A DNA stretch of 6,069 nucleotides. It comes from Acidimicrobiales bacterium (GTDB lineage: Bacteria; Actinomycetota; Acidimicrobiia; Acidimicrobiales; VFJN01). Positions 1 to 5,728 of this stretch are shown piece after piece; position 1 is the first letter of the stretch, and each line of letters starts with the position of its first letter. The notes below the pieces were generated by a model, which was not told where the DNA came from, did no database searches, and worked only from the letters and a program-made list of their open reading frames with translations. The DNA lies in contig JAFGPU010000428.1 in the NCBI GenBank assembly GCA_016936035.1, positions 1-6,069 of the forward strand, in the 5' to 3' direction. The position numbers and the translations under genes were made by a program.

Positions 1-278
1 CCCTCCGGTCCTACGGCGCCGAGCCGACCGACGAGCGAGTGGTCGGCGAGGAGAGGATCTTCACCGCGGCGGGCGTCTCGGCCGGCATCGATCTGGCGCT
101 GACGCTCGTCGGACGGATCGCGGGCGAAGAGACCGCACAGGCCATCCAGCTCGGCCTCGAATACGACCCCCGCCCGCCGTTCGACGCAGGCGCGCCCTCC
201 AAGGCACCCCGCGAGATCACAGAGTTGGTGCGCGCGCTCCTCGCTGACGCCGAGGACGGCCTGCAGACCGCTCTCTGA
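1..278 (+). CDS. DJ-1/PfpI family protein, C-terminal fragment (5' end outside the window)
   Basis: The reading frame enters from the left edge (first full codon at base 3) and ends at TGA 276-278, giving about 91 visible residues. The segment TAAGVSAGIDLALTLV, followed by AGEETAQAIQLGLEYDP and the PPFDAGAP stretch, is characteristic of the C-terminal part of DJ-1/PfpI (ThiJ-like, class I glutamine amidotransferase fold) proteins, in particular the branch often annotated as isonitrile hydratase-like or transcriptional-regulator-like. The nucleophilic cysteine of this fold lies upstream of the window, so activity cannot be judged. The GTG at 39 is internal to the domain and is not the likely start. 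The gene points the same way as the downstream hydrolase, but 180 bp and a separate promoter-like segment lie between them, so a shared transcript is doubtful. The family is secure; the substrate is unknown. Confidence 0.85.
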   Translation, partial: LRSYGAEPTDERVVGEERIFTAAGVSAGIDLALTLVGRIAGEETAQAIQLGLEYDPRPPFDAGAPSKAPREITELVRALLADAEDGLQTAL

Positions 279-349
279 CCAGTCGGTCCGTTCCGGCGTC
301 GTCTCTCCGATCATCGGCGACCATGCCAGGTCGAGGTCGACCGGAGCGC

Positions 350-378
350 TGTTATTTACTGACGCGTCAGTCTAAGAT
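350..378 (+). promoter_or_regulatory. Candidate promoter of the polyester hydrolase gene
   Basis: This is the most AT-rich patch in the 279-458 intergenic region. TAAGAT at 373-378 is a good -10 hexamer. The -35 is weaker: TGTTAT at 350-355 with a 17-nt spacer, or TTATTT at 352-357 with a 15-nt spacer. Transcription would begin near 385, giving a leader of about 75 nt before the ATG at 459. The call rests on pattern matching only. Confidence 0.5.
358..371. promoter_or_regulatory. Perfect 14-bp palindrome, probable repressor operator
   Basis: ACTGACGCGTCAGT is its own reverse complement and fills most of the spacer between the candidate -35 and -10 hexamers. A dimeric repressor bound here would block RNA polymerase. 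Size, symmetry and position are typical of TetR-family operators, but no regulator gene is visible in the window, so the cognate protein is unknown. It could instead be a chance GC-rich palindrome, though its AT-containing arms and exact placement make that less likely. Confidence 0.55.
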
Positions 379-443
379 GTCCTCTGTCACACCAACGGTT
401 GCAGGGCTGGCATCCGTCCGGGACCTGTGGCCGTGCCCGAACA

Positions 444-450
444 GAGGGGG
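444..450 (+). promoter_or_regulatory. Shine-Dalgarno site of the polyester hydrolase gene
   Basis: The purine run GAGGGGG ends 8 nt before ATG 459. This selects ATG 459 over the in-frame ATG at 399, which would add 20 residues in front of an otherwise well-formed signal peptide. Confidence 0.75.
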
Positions 451-458
451 AACCTGCC

Positions 459-1340
459 ATGTCCACGTCCCGACCGACAGGACACCGGCGCCTTGCCAAG
501 GTGGTGCTCGCGATGGCCCTGGTGGGCGGCACGCTTGCCGGCGCACCGACCGCGGAGGCCCAGTCCAACCCGTACGAACGGGGGCCCGCGCCGTCGCAGT
601 CGAGCATCGAAGCCGTCCGCGGCCCGTTCTCCACATCGCAGACGAGCGTCTGGTCGTTCAGCGTCAGCGGCTTCGGGGGCGGCACGATCTACTACCCGAC
701 CACCACGAGCCAGGGCACCTTCGGCGCCGTGGCCATCTCGCCGGGCTTCACCGCCAGCCAGTCGAGCATCGCCTGGATGGGCCCGCGCCTCGCGTCGCAG
801 GGCTTCGTGGTGTTCACGATCGACACCACCTCCCGGTTCGACCAGCCGGCCAGCCGGGGCCGTCAGCTGCAGGCAGCCCTCGACTACCTGGTCCGGTACA
901 GCTCGGTGCGCAACCGCGTCGACGCGGACCGCCTGGCCGTGGCGGGGCACTCGATGGGCGGCGGCGGATCGCTCGAGGCGTCGGCCGACAACCCCGACCT
1001 GCAGGCGTCCATCCCGCTGCAGCCCTGGAACCTGGACAAGACCTGGGGCGAGGTGCGGGTGCCCACGATGATCATCGGCGCCCAGTACGACACGATCGCG
1101 TCGGTGTCGTCGCACTCGATCCCGTTCTTCAACAGCATCCCGGCGTCGTCGGAGAAGGCCTACCTCGAGCTGCGTGGCGCCAGCCACTTCGTCTCGAACA
1201 CGTCCGACACCACCACCGCCAAGTACATGATCTCGTGGCTCAAGCGCTACGTCGACAACGACACCCGCTACGAGCAGTTCCTGTGCCCCGCTCCCCGAGA
1301 GCTGGCCATCTCGGACTACCGGGACACCTGCCCGGCGTAG
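459..1340 (+). CDS. Secreted polyester hydrolase (cutinase/PETase-like alpha/beta hydrolase)
   Basis: This 293-residue exported serine hydrolase resembles the actinobacterial cutinases and PET hydrolases (Thermobifida Cut2, LCC and Ideonella PETase family), which cleave ester bonds in cutin and synthetic polyesters. Residues 1-34 form a Sec-type signal peptide: basic HRRLAK, hydrophobic core 15-29, and AEA at 32-34 before the cut. The mature start SNPYERGPAP matches this family. The catalytic triad is S165 (GHSMG at 163-167), D211 (GAQYDTIA) and H243 (GASHF). The oxyanion hole uses the backbone at F97 (SPGFTAS) and M166. W190 (QPWNLDK) is the aromatic substrate-clamp tryptophan. C276 and C291 form the conserved C-terminal disulfide. 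The second, PETase-specific cysteine pair is absent, and the Ser/Ile pair of Ideonella PETase is H219/F223 here, as in ordinary cutinases. Mature length of about 259 residues fits the family. The family is very secure; activity on PET itself is only inferred. Confidence 0.95.
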   Translation: MSTSRPTGHRRLAKVVLAMALVGGTLAGAPTAEAQSNPYERGPAPSQSSIEAVRGPFSTSQTSVWSFSVSGFGGGTIYYPTTTSQGTFGAVAISPGFTASQSSIAWMGPRLASQGFVVFTIDTTSRFDQPASRGRQLQAALDYLVRYSSVRNRVDADRLAVAGHSMGGGGSLEASADNPDLQASIPLQPWNLDKTWGEVRVPTMIIGAQYDTIASVSSHSIPFFNSIPASSEKAYLELRGASHFVSNTSDTTTAKYMISWLKRYVDNDTRYEQFLCPAPRELAISDYRDTCPA

Positions 1341-1378
1341 TCCGGGGGGACCACGGCGCTCCCCGCCGCAGGGGTGGA

Positions 1379-1396
1379 GGGCGCGTCGCAGCGCCC
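1379..1396. other. Small hairpin GGGCGC-N6-GCGCCC before the terminator
   Basis: Six-bp GC arms at 1379-1384 and 1391-1396 enclose the loop gtcgca. It lies 38 nt after the hydrolase stop and 4 nt before the long terminator-like stem. It may assist termination or protect the 3' end. The same arms recur at 4075-4090 in the other convergent junction. Confidence 0.4.
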
Positions 1397-1400
1397 ATGA

Positions 1401-1433
1401 CCGATGGCGGCCGCATCGGGCGGCCGCCATCGG
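1401..1433. terminator. Bidirectional terminator-like hairpin between convergent genes
   Basis: A perfect 14-bp stem (CCGATGGCGGCCGC at 1401-1414, complement at 1420-1433) closes a 5-nt loop, atcgg. It sits between the stop codons of the hydrolase (1340, +) and the small membrane protein (1463, -), where both transcripts need to end. No T-tract follows on either strand, as is common for hairpins in GC-rich actinobacteria, so the termination mechanism is an inference. Confidence 0.75.
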
Positions 1434-1462
1434 CGCGCCCCGATCCGCCGGCCGGACCGTGC

Positions 1463-1762
1463 TCAGCCGGCGAGCACCTCGGTGCCCGGATCCGCCACCG
1501 CGGTGGTCGTGATGGCCACCGCAGTGGTCGTGGTGGCCACCGCCGTGCTCGTCGTGGCCACGGCCCCGCCCGGAATGGTGTCGCCGGTCGGTATGGGGCG
1601 CTGGCCCGTGCAGGTCGTTCCCCAGGCCACCAGGCCGACGGCGACGAGGATGACGGTCACGACCCACACGGCACGCACGAGTGGTGACCGTAGCTCGCTC
1701 CCGGTGGCGCCCGGAGATCGGTCCGCCCCGGGCGCGAGCGGCGGACGACCCGCACGGGTCAC
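1463..1762 (-). CDS. Small single-pass membrane protein with Thr/Ala heptad-repeat tail
   Basis: This is a 99-residue protein of unrecognised family. The GTG start (1762-1760) overlaps the TGA of the upstream transporter as GTGA, indicating translational coupling; there is no separate Shine-Dalgarno site. Residues 1-30 are Pro/Arg-rich and likely cytoplasmic. Residues 31-48 (AVWVVTVILVAVGLVAWG) form one membrane helix. C51 follows but lacks a proper lipobox, since the residue before it is Thr. Residues 67-90 are a heptad repeat (AVATTST, AVATTTT, AVAITTT, AVA), a low-complexity, probably extracytoplasmic tail that could be O-glycosylated. Thr-rich exported linkers of this kind are common in Acidimicrobiia. 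It may be a partner or accessory of the transporter, or an unrelated rider in the operon. Function is unknown; that the gene is real is supported by the exact overlap, the membrane helix and the terminator just downstream. Confidence 0.65.
   Translation of the reverse strand: MTRAGRPPLAPGADRSPGATGSELRSPLVRAVWVVTVILVAVGLVAWGTTCTGQRPIPTGDTIPGGAVATTSTAVATTTTAVAITTTAVADPGTEVLAG
1494..1556. repeat. Three tandem 21-bp repeats encoding the Thr/Ala heptads
   Basis: The copies are 1494-1514, 1515-1535 and 1536-1556, with a partial fourth beginning GCCACGGCC at 1557. Copies 1 and 2 differ at two bases, and copies 2 and 3 at three. The 21-bp period keeps the frame, so copy number can change by slippage without disrupting the protein. 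The repeat lies wholly inside the small membrane protein gene. Confidence 0.85.
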
Positions 1763-2733
1763 TCCAGCGCCGGCGCGCCGGCCACCGACGGCTCGCGGGG
1801 GTTGGCGCGCACCACCAGCACGACACCGGCAACGATCAGCACGCCGGCGGGTAGCGCGGACGCCGGCGGCACCTCGTCGAAGGCGAGCCAGGCCAGCACG
1901 GCCGCCCCGACGATCTCGAACAGGATGGCCACCGACACCACCACGGGGCTGGTCGTGCGGAGCACGCGGTTCACGACCGTGTGACCGAGCAGCTGGGGCC
2001 CGACGACGAGACCCGCCAGCACCAACCAGGTGCCGCCGTCGTAGCCCGCGAGAGGCTGGCGGGCCACGCCGCACACGACCAGCAACACGACAGCGGCCAC
2101 CGAGTAGCAGGCTGTGGCGTACACGGCCGTCGACACGGTACGGCGCACCTGGGCGCCGACCGTCACGTACGCCGCCGCCAGCGCGCCGCCGACCAGCGCC
2201 AGCAGGTCGCCGAACAGCGCCCGCGGCGCGATCGACAGGTCGATGCCGCTCAGCAGCAGCGACCCCGCCAGCGCCGAGGCGATGCCCCACCACGCCAACC
2301 GGGGCACGAGCTCGCCGCGCCACCGGGCGATGACCGCAGCCCACACGGGCTGCGTCGCCACGAGCGCCACCGACGAGGCCACCGATGTGAACGACAGGCT
2401 GGGCACCCACGTGGCGAAGTGGCCGGCCAGGAACAGCCCGGCCACGGCGGACAGCCGGCGCTCGCGCGGGTCGAGCCTCCGCGCTTCGCGCCGGCTGCGC
2501 GGGCGCGCCACCACGACGGCCGCCAGCACCGGCAGGGTGAGCGCGTTGCGCCAGAACGCCACGGCGAGCGACGGGGCCTCCGCGGCCCGGATGAGCGGGG
2601 CCGCTGTCGACACGGCGACGACGGCCAGGGCCAGCAGCGCCAGGTCGACCGCCGGTGGTCGAGGCGCCGGGGCCCGCGACCTGCGGGCGCCTCCGGGTCG
2701 CGGCCTGGGGCTGGACGAGGGCGCGTTCGGCAT
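1759..2733 (-). CDS. EamA/DMT-superfamily transporter, ten membrane helices
   Basis: A 324-residue integral membrane protein with about ten hydrophobic segments, near residues 29-49, 56-76, 94-112, 118-136, 147-163, 173-193, 202-222, 235-255, 265-285 and 291-309: the two five-helix EamA repeats of the drug/metabolite transporter superfamily. Family-type signatures are AFWRNALTLPVLA in helix 2, VALVATQPVWAAVIA in helix 4 and FEIVGAAVLAWLAFDEVPP near helix 9. Members usually export amino acids, metabolites or drugs; the substrate here cannot be deduced. ATG 2733 was chosen because it gives a short Pro/Arg-rich cytoplasmic N-terminus and avoids overlap with the divergent P450. No good ribosome site precedes it, so the transcript could be leaderless, or the start could be the in-frame ATG about 45 nt further upstream. 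Its stop overlaps the start of the small membrane protein gene. Confidence 0.88.
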   Translation of the reverse strand: MPNAPSSSPRPRPGGARRSRAPAPRPPAVDLALLALAVVAVSTAAPLIRAAEAPSLAVAFWRNALTLPVLAAVVVARPRSRREARRLDPRERRLSAVAGLFLAGHFATWVPSLSFTSVASSVALVATQPVWAAVIARWRGELVPRLAWWGIASALAGSLLLSGIDLSIAPRALFGDLLALVGGALAAAYVTVGAQVRRTVSTAVYATACYSVAAVVLLVVCGVARQPLAGYDGGTWLVLAGLVVGPQLLGHTVVNRVLRTTSPVVVSVAILFEIVGAAVLAWLAFDEVPPASALPAGVLIVAGVVLVVRANPREPSVAGAPALE

Positions 2734-2807
2734 GGTCGGCACGAAGACTGCCACGGCTCGGGGACGTCGCCCTTGCATTTGCACACGGCGTGCGAAAACG
2801 TGGCCTG
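2734..2807. promoter_or_regulatory. Divergent intergenic region between transporter and P450
   Basis: This 74-bp gap must carry promoters for both directions unless either gene starts elsewhere. An AT-richer patch at 2773-2800 contains TGCA-TT-TGCA (2775-2784) and GCAC-N5-GTGC (2781-2793), overlapping inverted repeats that could be an operator serving both genes. No convincing -35/-10 pair was found on either strand. Confidence 0.35.
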
Positions 2808-4067
2808 GTGGACGCGGATCTGAGCACGACCGAGGGCACGGCCGCGGAGCCCGCCCTCTACAACCCCTTCGAGCCGGGCTTCGCCGCCGACCCCTACCGG
2901 CAGTACGCGTCGATCCGAGCGCAGGGCCGGGTGCACCGGAACCCGCTGGGCCTGCGCGTCCTGTCGCACTTCGACGACTGCTTCGAGCTGCTGCGCCTCG
3001 CCGGCACCAGCGTCGACGACGCCAAGGCCACCAACCTGGTCGCACCTCCCCTGCCCGACGACCTGTCCGACACCCTCCGCGACCGCACCCGGTCGATCCT
3101 CAGCCTCGACCCCCCGGACCACACCCGCCTGCGCCGGCTGGTGTCGAGCGCCTTCACCGTCCGCCGCATCGAACGGCTGCGCCCGCGGGTGCGCCAGCTC
3201 GTCGCAGATCTGCTCGACGACGTGGCCGCCGCCGGCGGCGACGGCACGCCCGTCGACCTGATCGCCCGGTTCGCGTTCCCCCTGCCCTTCGTCGTCATCA
3301 GCGAGCTGCTGGGCATGCCCGAGGGCGACCGCGACCAGCTGCGCAGCTGGTCGCACGAGATGACCAACTCGATCGAGCCCTTCAACGACGAGCCGACCCT
3401 GCGGCGCATGGTGGCTGCCGCCGAGAACATGTTCGCCCACGTCGACGAGGCCATCGCCTGGAAGCGCCGCAACCCGGCCGACGACCTGCTCAGCGCGATG
3501 ATCGCCGCCGAGGAGGACGGCGACCGGCTGACCGAATCCGAGCTGCGCGACCAGGTGGTCCTGCTCTACCTCGCAGGCCACGAGACCACCGTCAACCTCA
3601 TCGGCAACGGCACGCTGGCCCTCCTGCGCCACCGCGACCAGTTCGAGCGCCTCGTCGCGGACCCGTCGCTCGATGCCAACGCCGTCGACGAGCTGCTGCG
3701 CTACGACAGCCCCGTGCAGGTGTCGCGACGCATCACCACCACCGAGGTGCAGATCGCCGGCGAGACGATCGGCCCCGGTGAGATGGTCCTGACGCTGCTG
3801 GGCTCGTCCAACCGCGACGAGACCAAGTGGGGCCCGACCGCTGCGGACGTCGACCTGTCCCGCGACGGCGCGAGCGGCCACCTGTCGTTCGGCAGCGGCA
3901 TCCACCACTGCCTCGGCTCGGCGCTGGCCCGACTCGAAGGCGCCGAGGCCGTGCCGACGCTCGTTCGCCGGTTCCCGCGGATGGCGCTGGCCACCGACGA
4001 GCCCGCCTGGAACGGGCGCATCGTCCTCCGGGGGCTCGACGCACTTCCCGTCACCCTGGAGACCTGA
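2808..4067 (+). CDS. Cytochrome P450 monooxygenase
   Basis: A soluble bacterial class I P450 of 419 residues, a normal length, with all diagnostic motifs. YNPFEPGFAADPY (18-30) is the usual N-terminal signature. DPPDHTRLRRLVSSAF (101-116) is the helix-C region, with H105 and R109 contacting haem propionate. AGHETT (256-261) is the helix-I oxygen-activation motif with the acid-alcohol pair E259/T260. ELLR (295-298) is the ExxR motif. FGSGIHHCLG (361-370) is the haem loop, with C368 the axial thiolate. It needs a ferredoxin and reductase, and neither is encoded in the window. The substrate is unknown, and the CYP family cannot be named by eye. The start is uncertain: GTG 2808 and GTG 2790 are both in frame and neither has a Shine-Dalgarno site; 2808 was taken because only about 17 residues then precede the conserved N-terminal signature. 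A longer frame back to 2655 would overlap the transporter and reads as low-complexity sequence. Confidence 0.93.
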   Translation: MDADLSTTEGTAAEPALYNPFEPGFAADPYRQYASIRAQGRVHRNPLGLRVLSHFDDCFELLRLAGTSVDDAKATNLVAPPLPDDLSDTLRDRTRSILSLDPPDHTRLRRLVSSAFTVRRIERLRPRVRQLVADLLDDVAAAGGDGTPVDLIARFAFPLPFVVISELLGMPEGDRDQLRSWSHEMTNSIEPFNDEPTLRRMVAAAENMFAHVDEAIAWKRRNPADDLLSAMIAAEEDGDRLTESELRDQVVLLYLAGHETTVNLIGNGTLALLRHRDQFERLVADPSLDANAVDELLRYDSPVQVSRRITTTEVQIAGETIGPGEMVLTLLGSSNRDETKWGPTAADVDLSRDGASGHLSFGSGIHHCLGSALARLEGAEAVPTLVRRFPRMALATDEPAWNGRIVLRGLDALPVTLET

Positions 4068-4074
4068 ACGTCAC

Positions 4075-4138
4075 GGGCGCGCCAGCGCCCCGCACGATCG
4101 GCGGGTGGCCACCCGATCGTGCGGGGCCGCAACCCCGC
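4075..4138. terminator. Nested hairpin cluster, bidirectional terminator between P450 and ftsX
   Basis: The core is a perfect 15-bp stem (GCCCCGCACGATCGG at 4087-4101, complement at 4113-4127) with an 11-nt loop. On the P450 side a smaller hairpin, GGGCGC-gcca-GCGCCC (4075-4090), shares its last four bases with the core. On the ftsX side another, GCGGGG-N6-CCCCGC (4121-4138), does the same. Each transcript therefore meets a small stem first and then the large one. The cluster begins 7 nt after the P450 stop and ends 19 nt before the ftsX stop. No T-tract is present. Confidence 0.75.
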
Positions 4139-4157
4139 GCCTCGACCCTCCGGGGGG

Positions 4158-5054
4158 TCAGACCTTCAGGAAGCGGCTGAGCGCCCAGCCCGACCCGGCG
4201 GCGCCGATGACGATGCCCAGCACCATGACGACGATGGCGGTCATCACCAGCTCGTCGCTCGACGCCACGAAGCCCTGCATGATGTCCCGGTACTCCGGGT
4301 TCTCCGCCGCGTTCTTCATGAACCGGTCGAGGGCGACCACCGCGCCCAGCGCCATGCCGGCGCCGACGAGGCCCTGGACGATGCCCTCGAGCATGAACGG
4401 CACGCGGATGAACCAGTTGGTCGCGCCGACGAGCTTCATCACCTCGATCTCGCGGCGCCGGGCGAACATCGCCATGCGGATGGCGTTGAGGATGAGCAGC
4501 AGGGCCGCGACCAGCAACCCGACGCCGACGATGAGCATCGCGCGCTGCGCGAACTCCGACACGCCGACCACCGTCTCGATGCTCTCGGTCACGTCGGTGA
4601 CCTCGAGCACCCCCGGCTCGGCCTTGAGCTGCTCGCCCAGGCTGTTCATGAGGTTGACGTCGCTCGACTCGGGCGTCAGGCGGTAGGAGTCGGGCACCAG
4701 GTCGGGGCTGGCCTCGAGCTTGGTGCGCATCGCCTCGTTGCGCTCGAACAGGCGCATGGCCTCTTCGTGGCTCTCCTCGCGGTCGACGTAACGCCAGCGG
4801 CCGACCTCCGGGTTCTCGGCGATCGTGGTCTCGATCGCGTCCCGCTGCTCGTCGCTGACGTCGGGCTTGAGGAAGGCGATGACCTCGATGCCGTCCTGCC
4901 AGCGGGCCGACACGTTGTCGACGCCCTGGCGCACGAGCAGGGTCGAGCCGAACAGGGCCAGCGACACCGCCACGGTCATGATGGCGGCGATGGTGAGCGT
5001 GATGTTGCGACGCAGGTTGTTGGCGGTCTCGCGGGCGATGTAGTCGAACTTCAC
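4158..5054 (-). CDS. ftsX: Cell-division protein FtsX, membrane subunit of FtsEX
   Basis: FtsX is the permease-like subunit that pairs with the FtsE ATPase. FtsEX does not transport; it relays ATP hydrolysis at the septum to peptidoglycan hydrolases outside (RipC in mycobacteria). The 298-residue protein is close to the 297 of the mycobacterial one. The N-terminal cytoplasmic [15 protein letters not shown] is followed by membrane helix 1 (about 18-41), a large external domain (about 42-170) that would contact the hydrolase, helix 2 (about 172-192), the cytoplasmic [20 protein letters not shown] (201-220) typical of the FtsX/MacB permease fold, helix 3 (about 220-243), a short outer loop and helix 4 (about 269-291). 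GTG 5054 is chosen because it overlaps the ftsE stop as GTGA and has GAGGGG 7 nt upstream; the open frame extends further back only as a shadow of ftsE. smpB, often next in other bacteria, does not follow here. Confidence 0.96.
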   Translation of the reverse strand: MKFDYIARETANNLRRNITLTIAAIMTVAVSLALFGSTLLVRQGVDNVSARWQDGIEVIAFLKPDVSDEQRDAIETTIAENPEVGRWRYVDREESHEEAMRLFERNEAMRTKLEASPDLVPDSYRLTPESSDVNLMNSLGEQLKAEPGVLEVTDVTESIETVVGVSEFAQRAMLIVGVGLLVAALLLILNAIRMAMFARRREIEVMKLVGATNWFIRVPFMLEGIVQGLVGAGMALGAVVALDRFMKNAAENPEYRDIMQGFVASSDELVMTAIVVMVLGIVIGAAGSGWALSRFLKV

Positions 5055-5728
5055 TGGTACACCCCTCGGGCCTGGTCGCGGATGATCTCGCCGTGCTCGA
5101 GCTCGATCACCCGTCGCTGCATGGTGTCGACGATCGACCGGTCGTGGGTGGCCATCACCACGGTGGTGCCGGTGCGGTTGATGCGGTCGAGCAGGCGCAT
5201 GATGCCCACCGACGTGGCCGGGTCGAGGTTGCCGGTGGGCTCGTCGGCCAGCAGGATCAGCGGCCGGTTGACGAACGCCCGGGCGATCGACACCCGCTGC
5301 TGCTCGCCGCCGGACAGCTCCTCCGGCAGGTTGGTGGCCTTGGAGTCGAGGCCGACGAGCTCGAGGATGGCCGGGACCTGCGCCTTGACGACGTGGCGGG
5401 GACGGCCGATGACCTCGAGCGCGAACGCGACGTTCTCGTAGACGGTCTTGCTGGTCAGCAGCTTGTAGTCCTGGAAGATGCAGCCGATGTTGCGGCGCAG
5501 GTACGGCACCCGCCACGACGACAGCCGGGCGATGTCCTTGCCCGCCACGAAGATGCGGCCCTTGTCGGCCGTCTCCTCGCGGTTGATGAGCCGCAGCATC
5601 GTCGACTTGCCCGACCCCGACGGCCCCACGAGGAAGACGAACTCGCCCTTCTCGATGGTGGCCGACGCGCCGTGGAGCGCCTCGACGTTGCCCTTGTAGA
5701 TCTTGCTGACCTGTTCGAAGGTGATCAT
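5051..5728 (-). CDS. ftsE: Cell-division ATP-binding protein FtsE
   Basis: FtsE is the cytoplasmic ABC-type ATPase of the FtsEX divisome complex; it binds FtsX and powers activation of septal wall hydrolases. All ABC motifs are intact in 225 residues: Walker [10 protein letters not shown] (35-43), Q-loop Q86 in IFQDYKL, signature LSGGEQQR (138-145), Walker B LILLADEP (157-164) with E163 as catalytic base, the D-loop GNLD just after, and switch histidine H195 in MATHD. The N-terminus [13 protein letters not shown] matches the usual FtsE start, supporting ATG 5728. Its GAGGA (5731-5735) lies only 2 nt from the ATG, unusually close, so translation may be modest or aided otherwise. The stop overlaps the ftsX start by 4 nt, which couples the two subunits. 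prfB lies 136 bp upstream in the same direction. Confidence 0.98.
   Translation of the reverse strand: MITFEQVSKIYKGNVEALHGASATIEKGEFVFLVGPSGSGKSTMLRLINREETADKGRIFVAGKDIARLSSWRVPYLRRNIGCIFQDYKLLTSKTVYENVAFALEVIGRPRHVVKAQVPAILELVGLDSKATNLPEELSGGEQQRVSIARAFVNRPLILLADEPTGNLDPATSVGIMRLLDRINRTGTTVVMATHDRSIVDTMQRRVIELEHGEIIRDQARGVYQ
5062..5067 (-). promoter_or_regulatory. Shine-Dalgarno site of ftsX, inside the end of ftsE
   Basis: GAGGGG on the minus strand ends 7 nt before GTG 5054. It fixes the ftsX start at the GTGA overlap and lies within the last ftsE codons. Confidence 0.7.

Noticed and set aside
307..317. CCGATCATCGG inverted repeat after the DJ-1 fragment, considered as a terminator.
   Set aside because: The arms are 5 bp with a 1-nt centre, so no stable RNA stem-loop can form without losing pairs, and there is no T-tract.
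399..458. Hydrolase start at ATG 399.
   Set aside because: It would place 20 extra polar residues before a complete signal peptide, and it ignores the good GAGGGGG site in front of ATG 459.
485..560. Twin arginines in the hydrolase signal peptide considered as a Tat signal.
   Set aside because: HRRLAK lacks the hydrophobic pair at the expected positions of the Tat consensus; a Sec signal fits better.
1612..1635. C51 of the small membrane protein considered as a lipoprotein attachment site.
   Set aside because: The residues before it are GTT, which does not fit the lipobox (small Ala/Gly/Ser expected directly before Cys), so a plain membrane anchor is more likely.
323..1687. A 454-codon plus-strand frame over the same region.
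   Set aside because: It runs out of frame with the hydrolase, has no family motif and no ribosome site, and crosses the terminator hairpin; a GC-rich shadow.
1769..1782. Perfect palindrome GCCGGCGCGCCGGC.
   Set aside because: It lies within the C-terminal codons of the transporter and is made only of G and C; best explained by codon composition.
387..1832. A 481-codon open frame on the minus strand opposite the polyester hydrolase.
   Set aside because: Its translation is Arg/Gly/His-rich low-complexity sequence with no recognisable domain. Long antisense frames are expected in high-GC coding DNA, and the plus strand here holds a full hydrolase with its triad.
2655..2807. N-terminal extension of the P450 back to ATG 2655.
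   Set aside because: It would overlap the 5' end of the divergent transporter, and the added residues resemble no P450 N-terminus.
2114..3781. A 555-codon plus-strand frame across the transporter and P450.
   Set aside because: It is out of frame with both genes, Arg/Pro-rich and without domains.
2250..3908. A 552-codon minus-strand frame opposite the P450.
   Set aside because: Its composition is that of a reverse-complement shadow, and its 3' part crosses the transporter gene out of frame. The P450 has all its motifs on the other strand.
4119..5441. A 440-codon plus-strand frame opposite ftsX and ftsE.
   Set aside because: His/Asp/Arg-rich shadow of two securely identified minus-strand genes.
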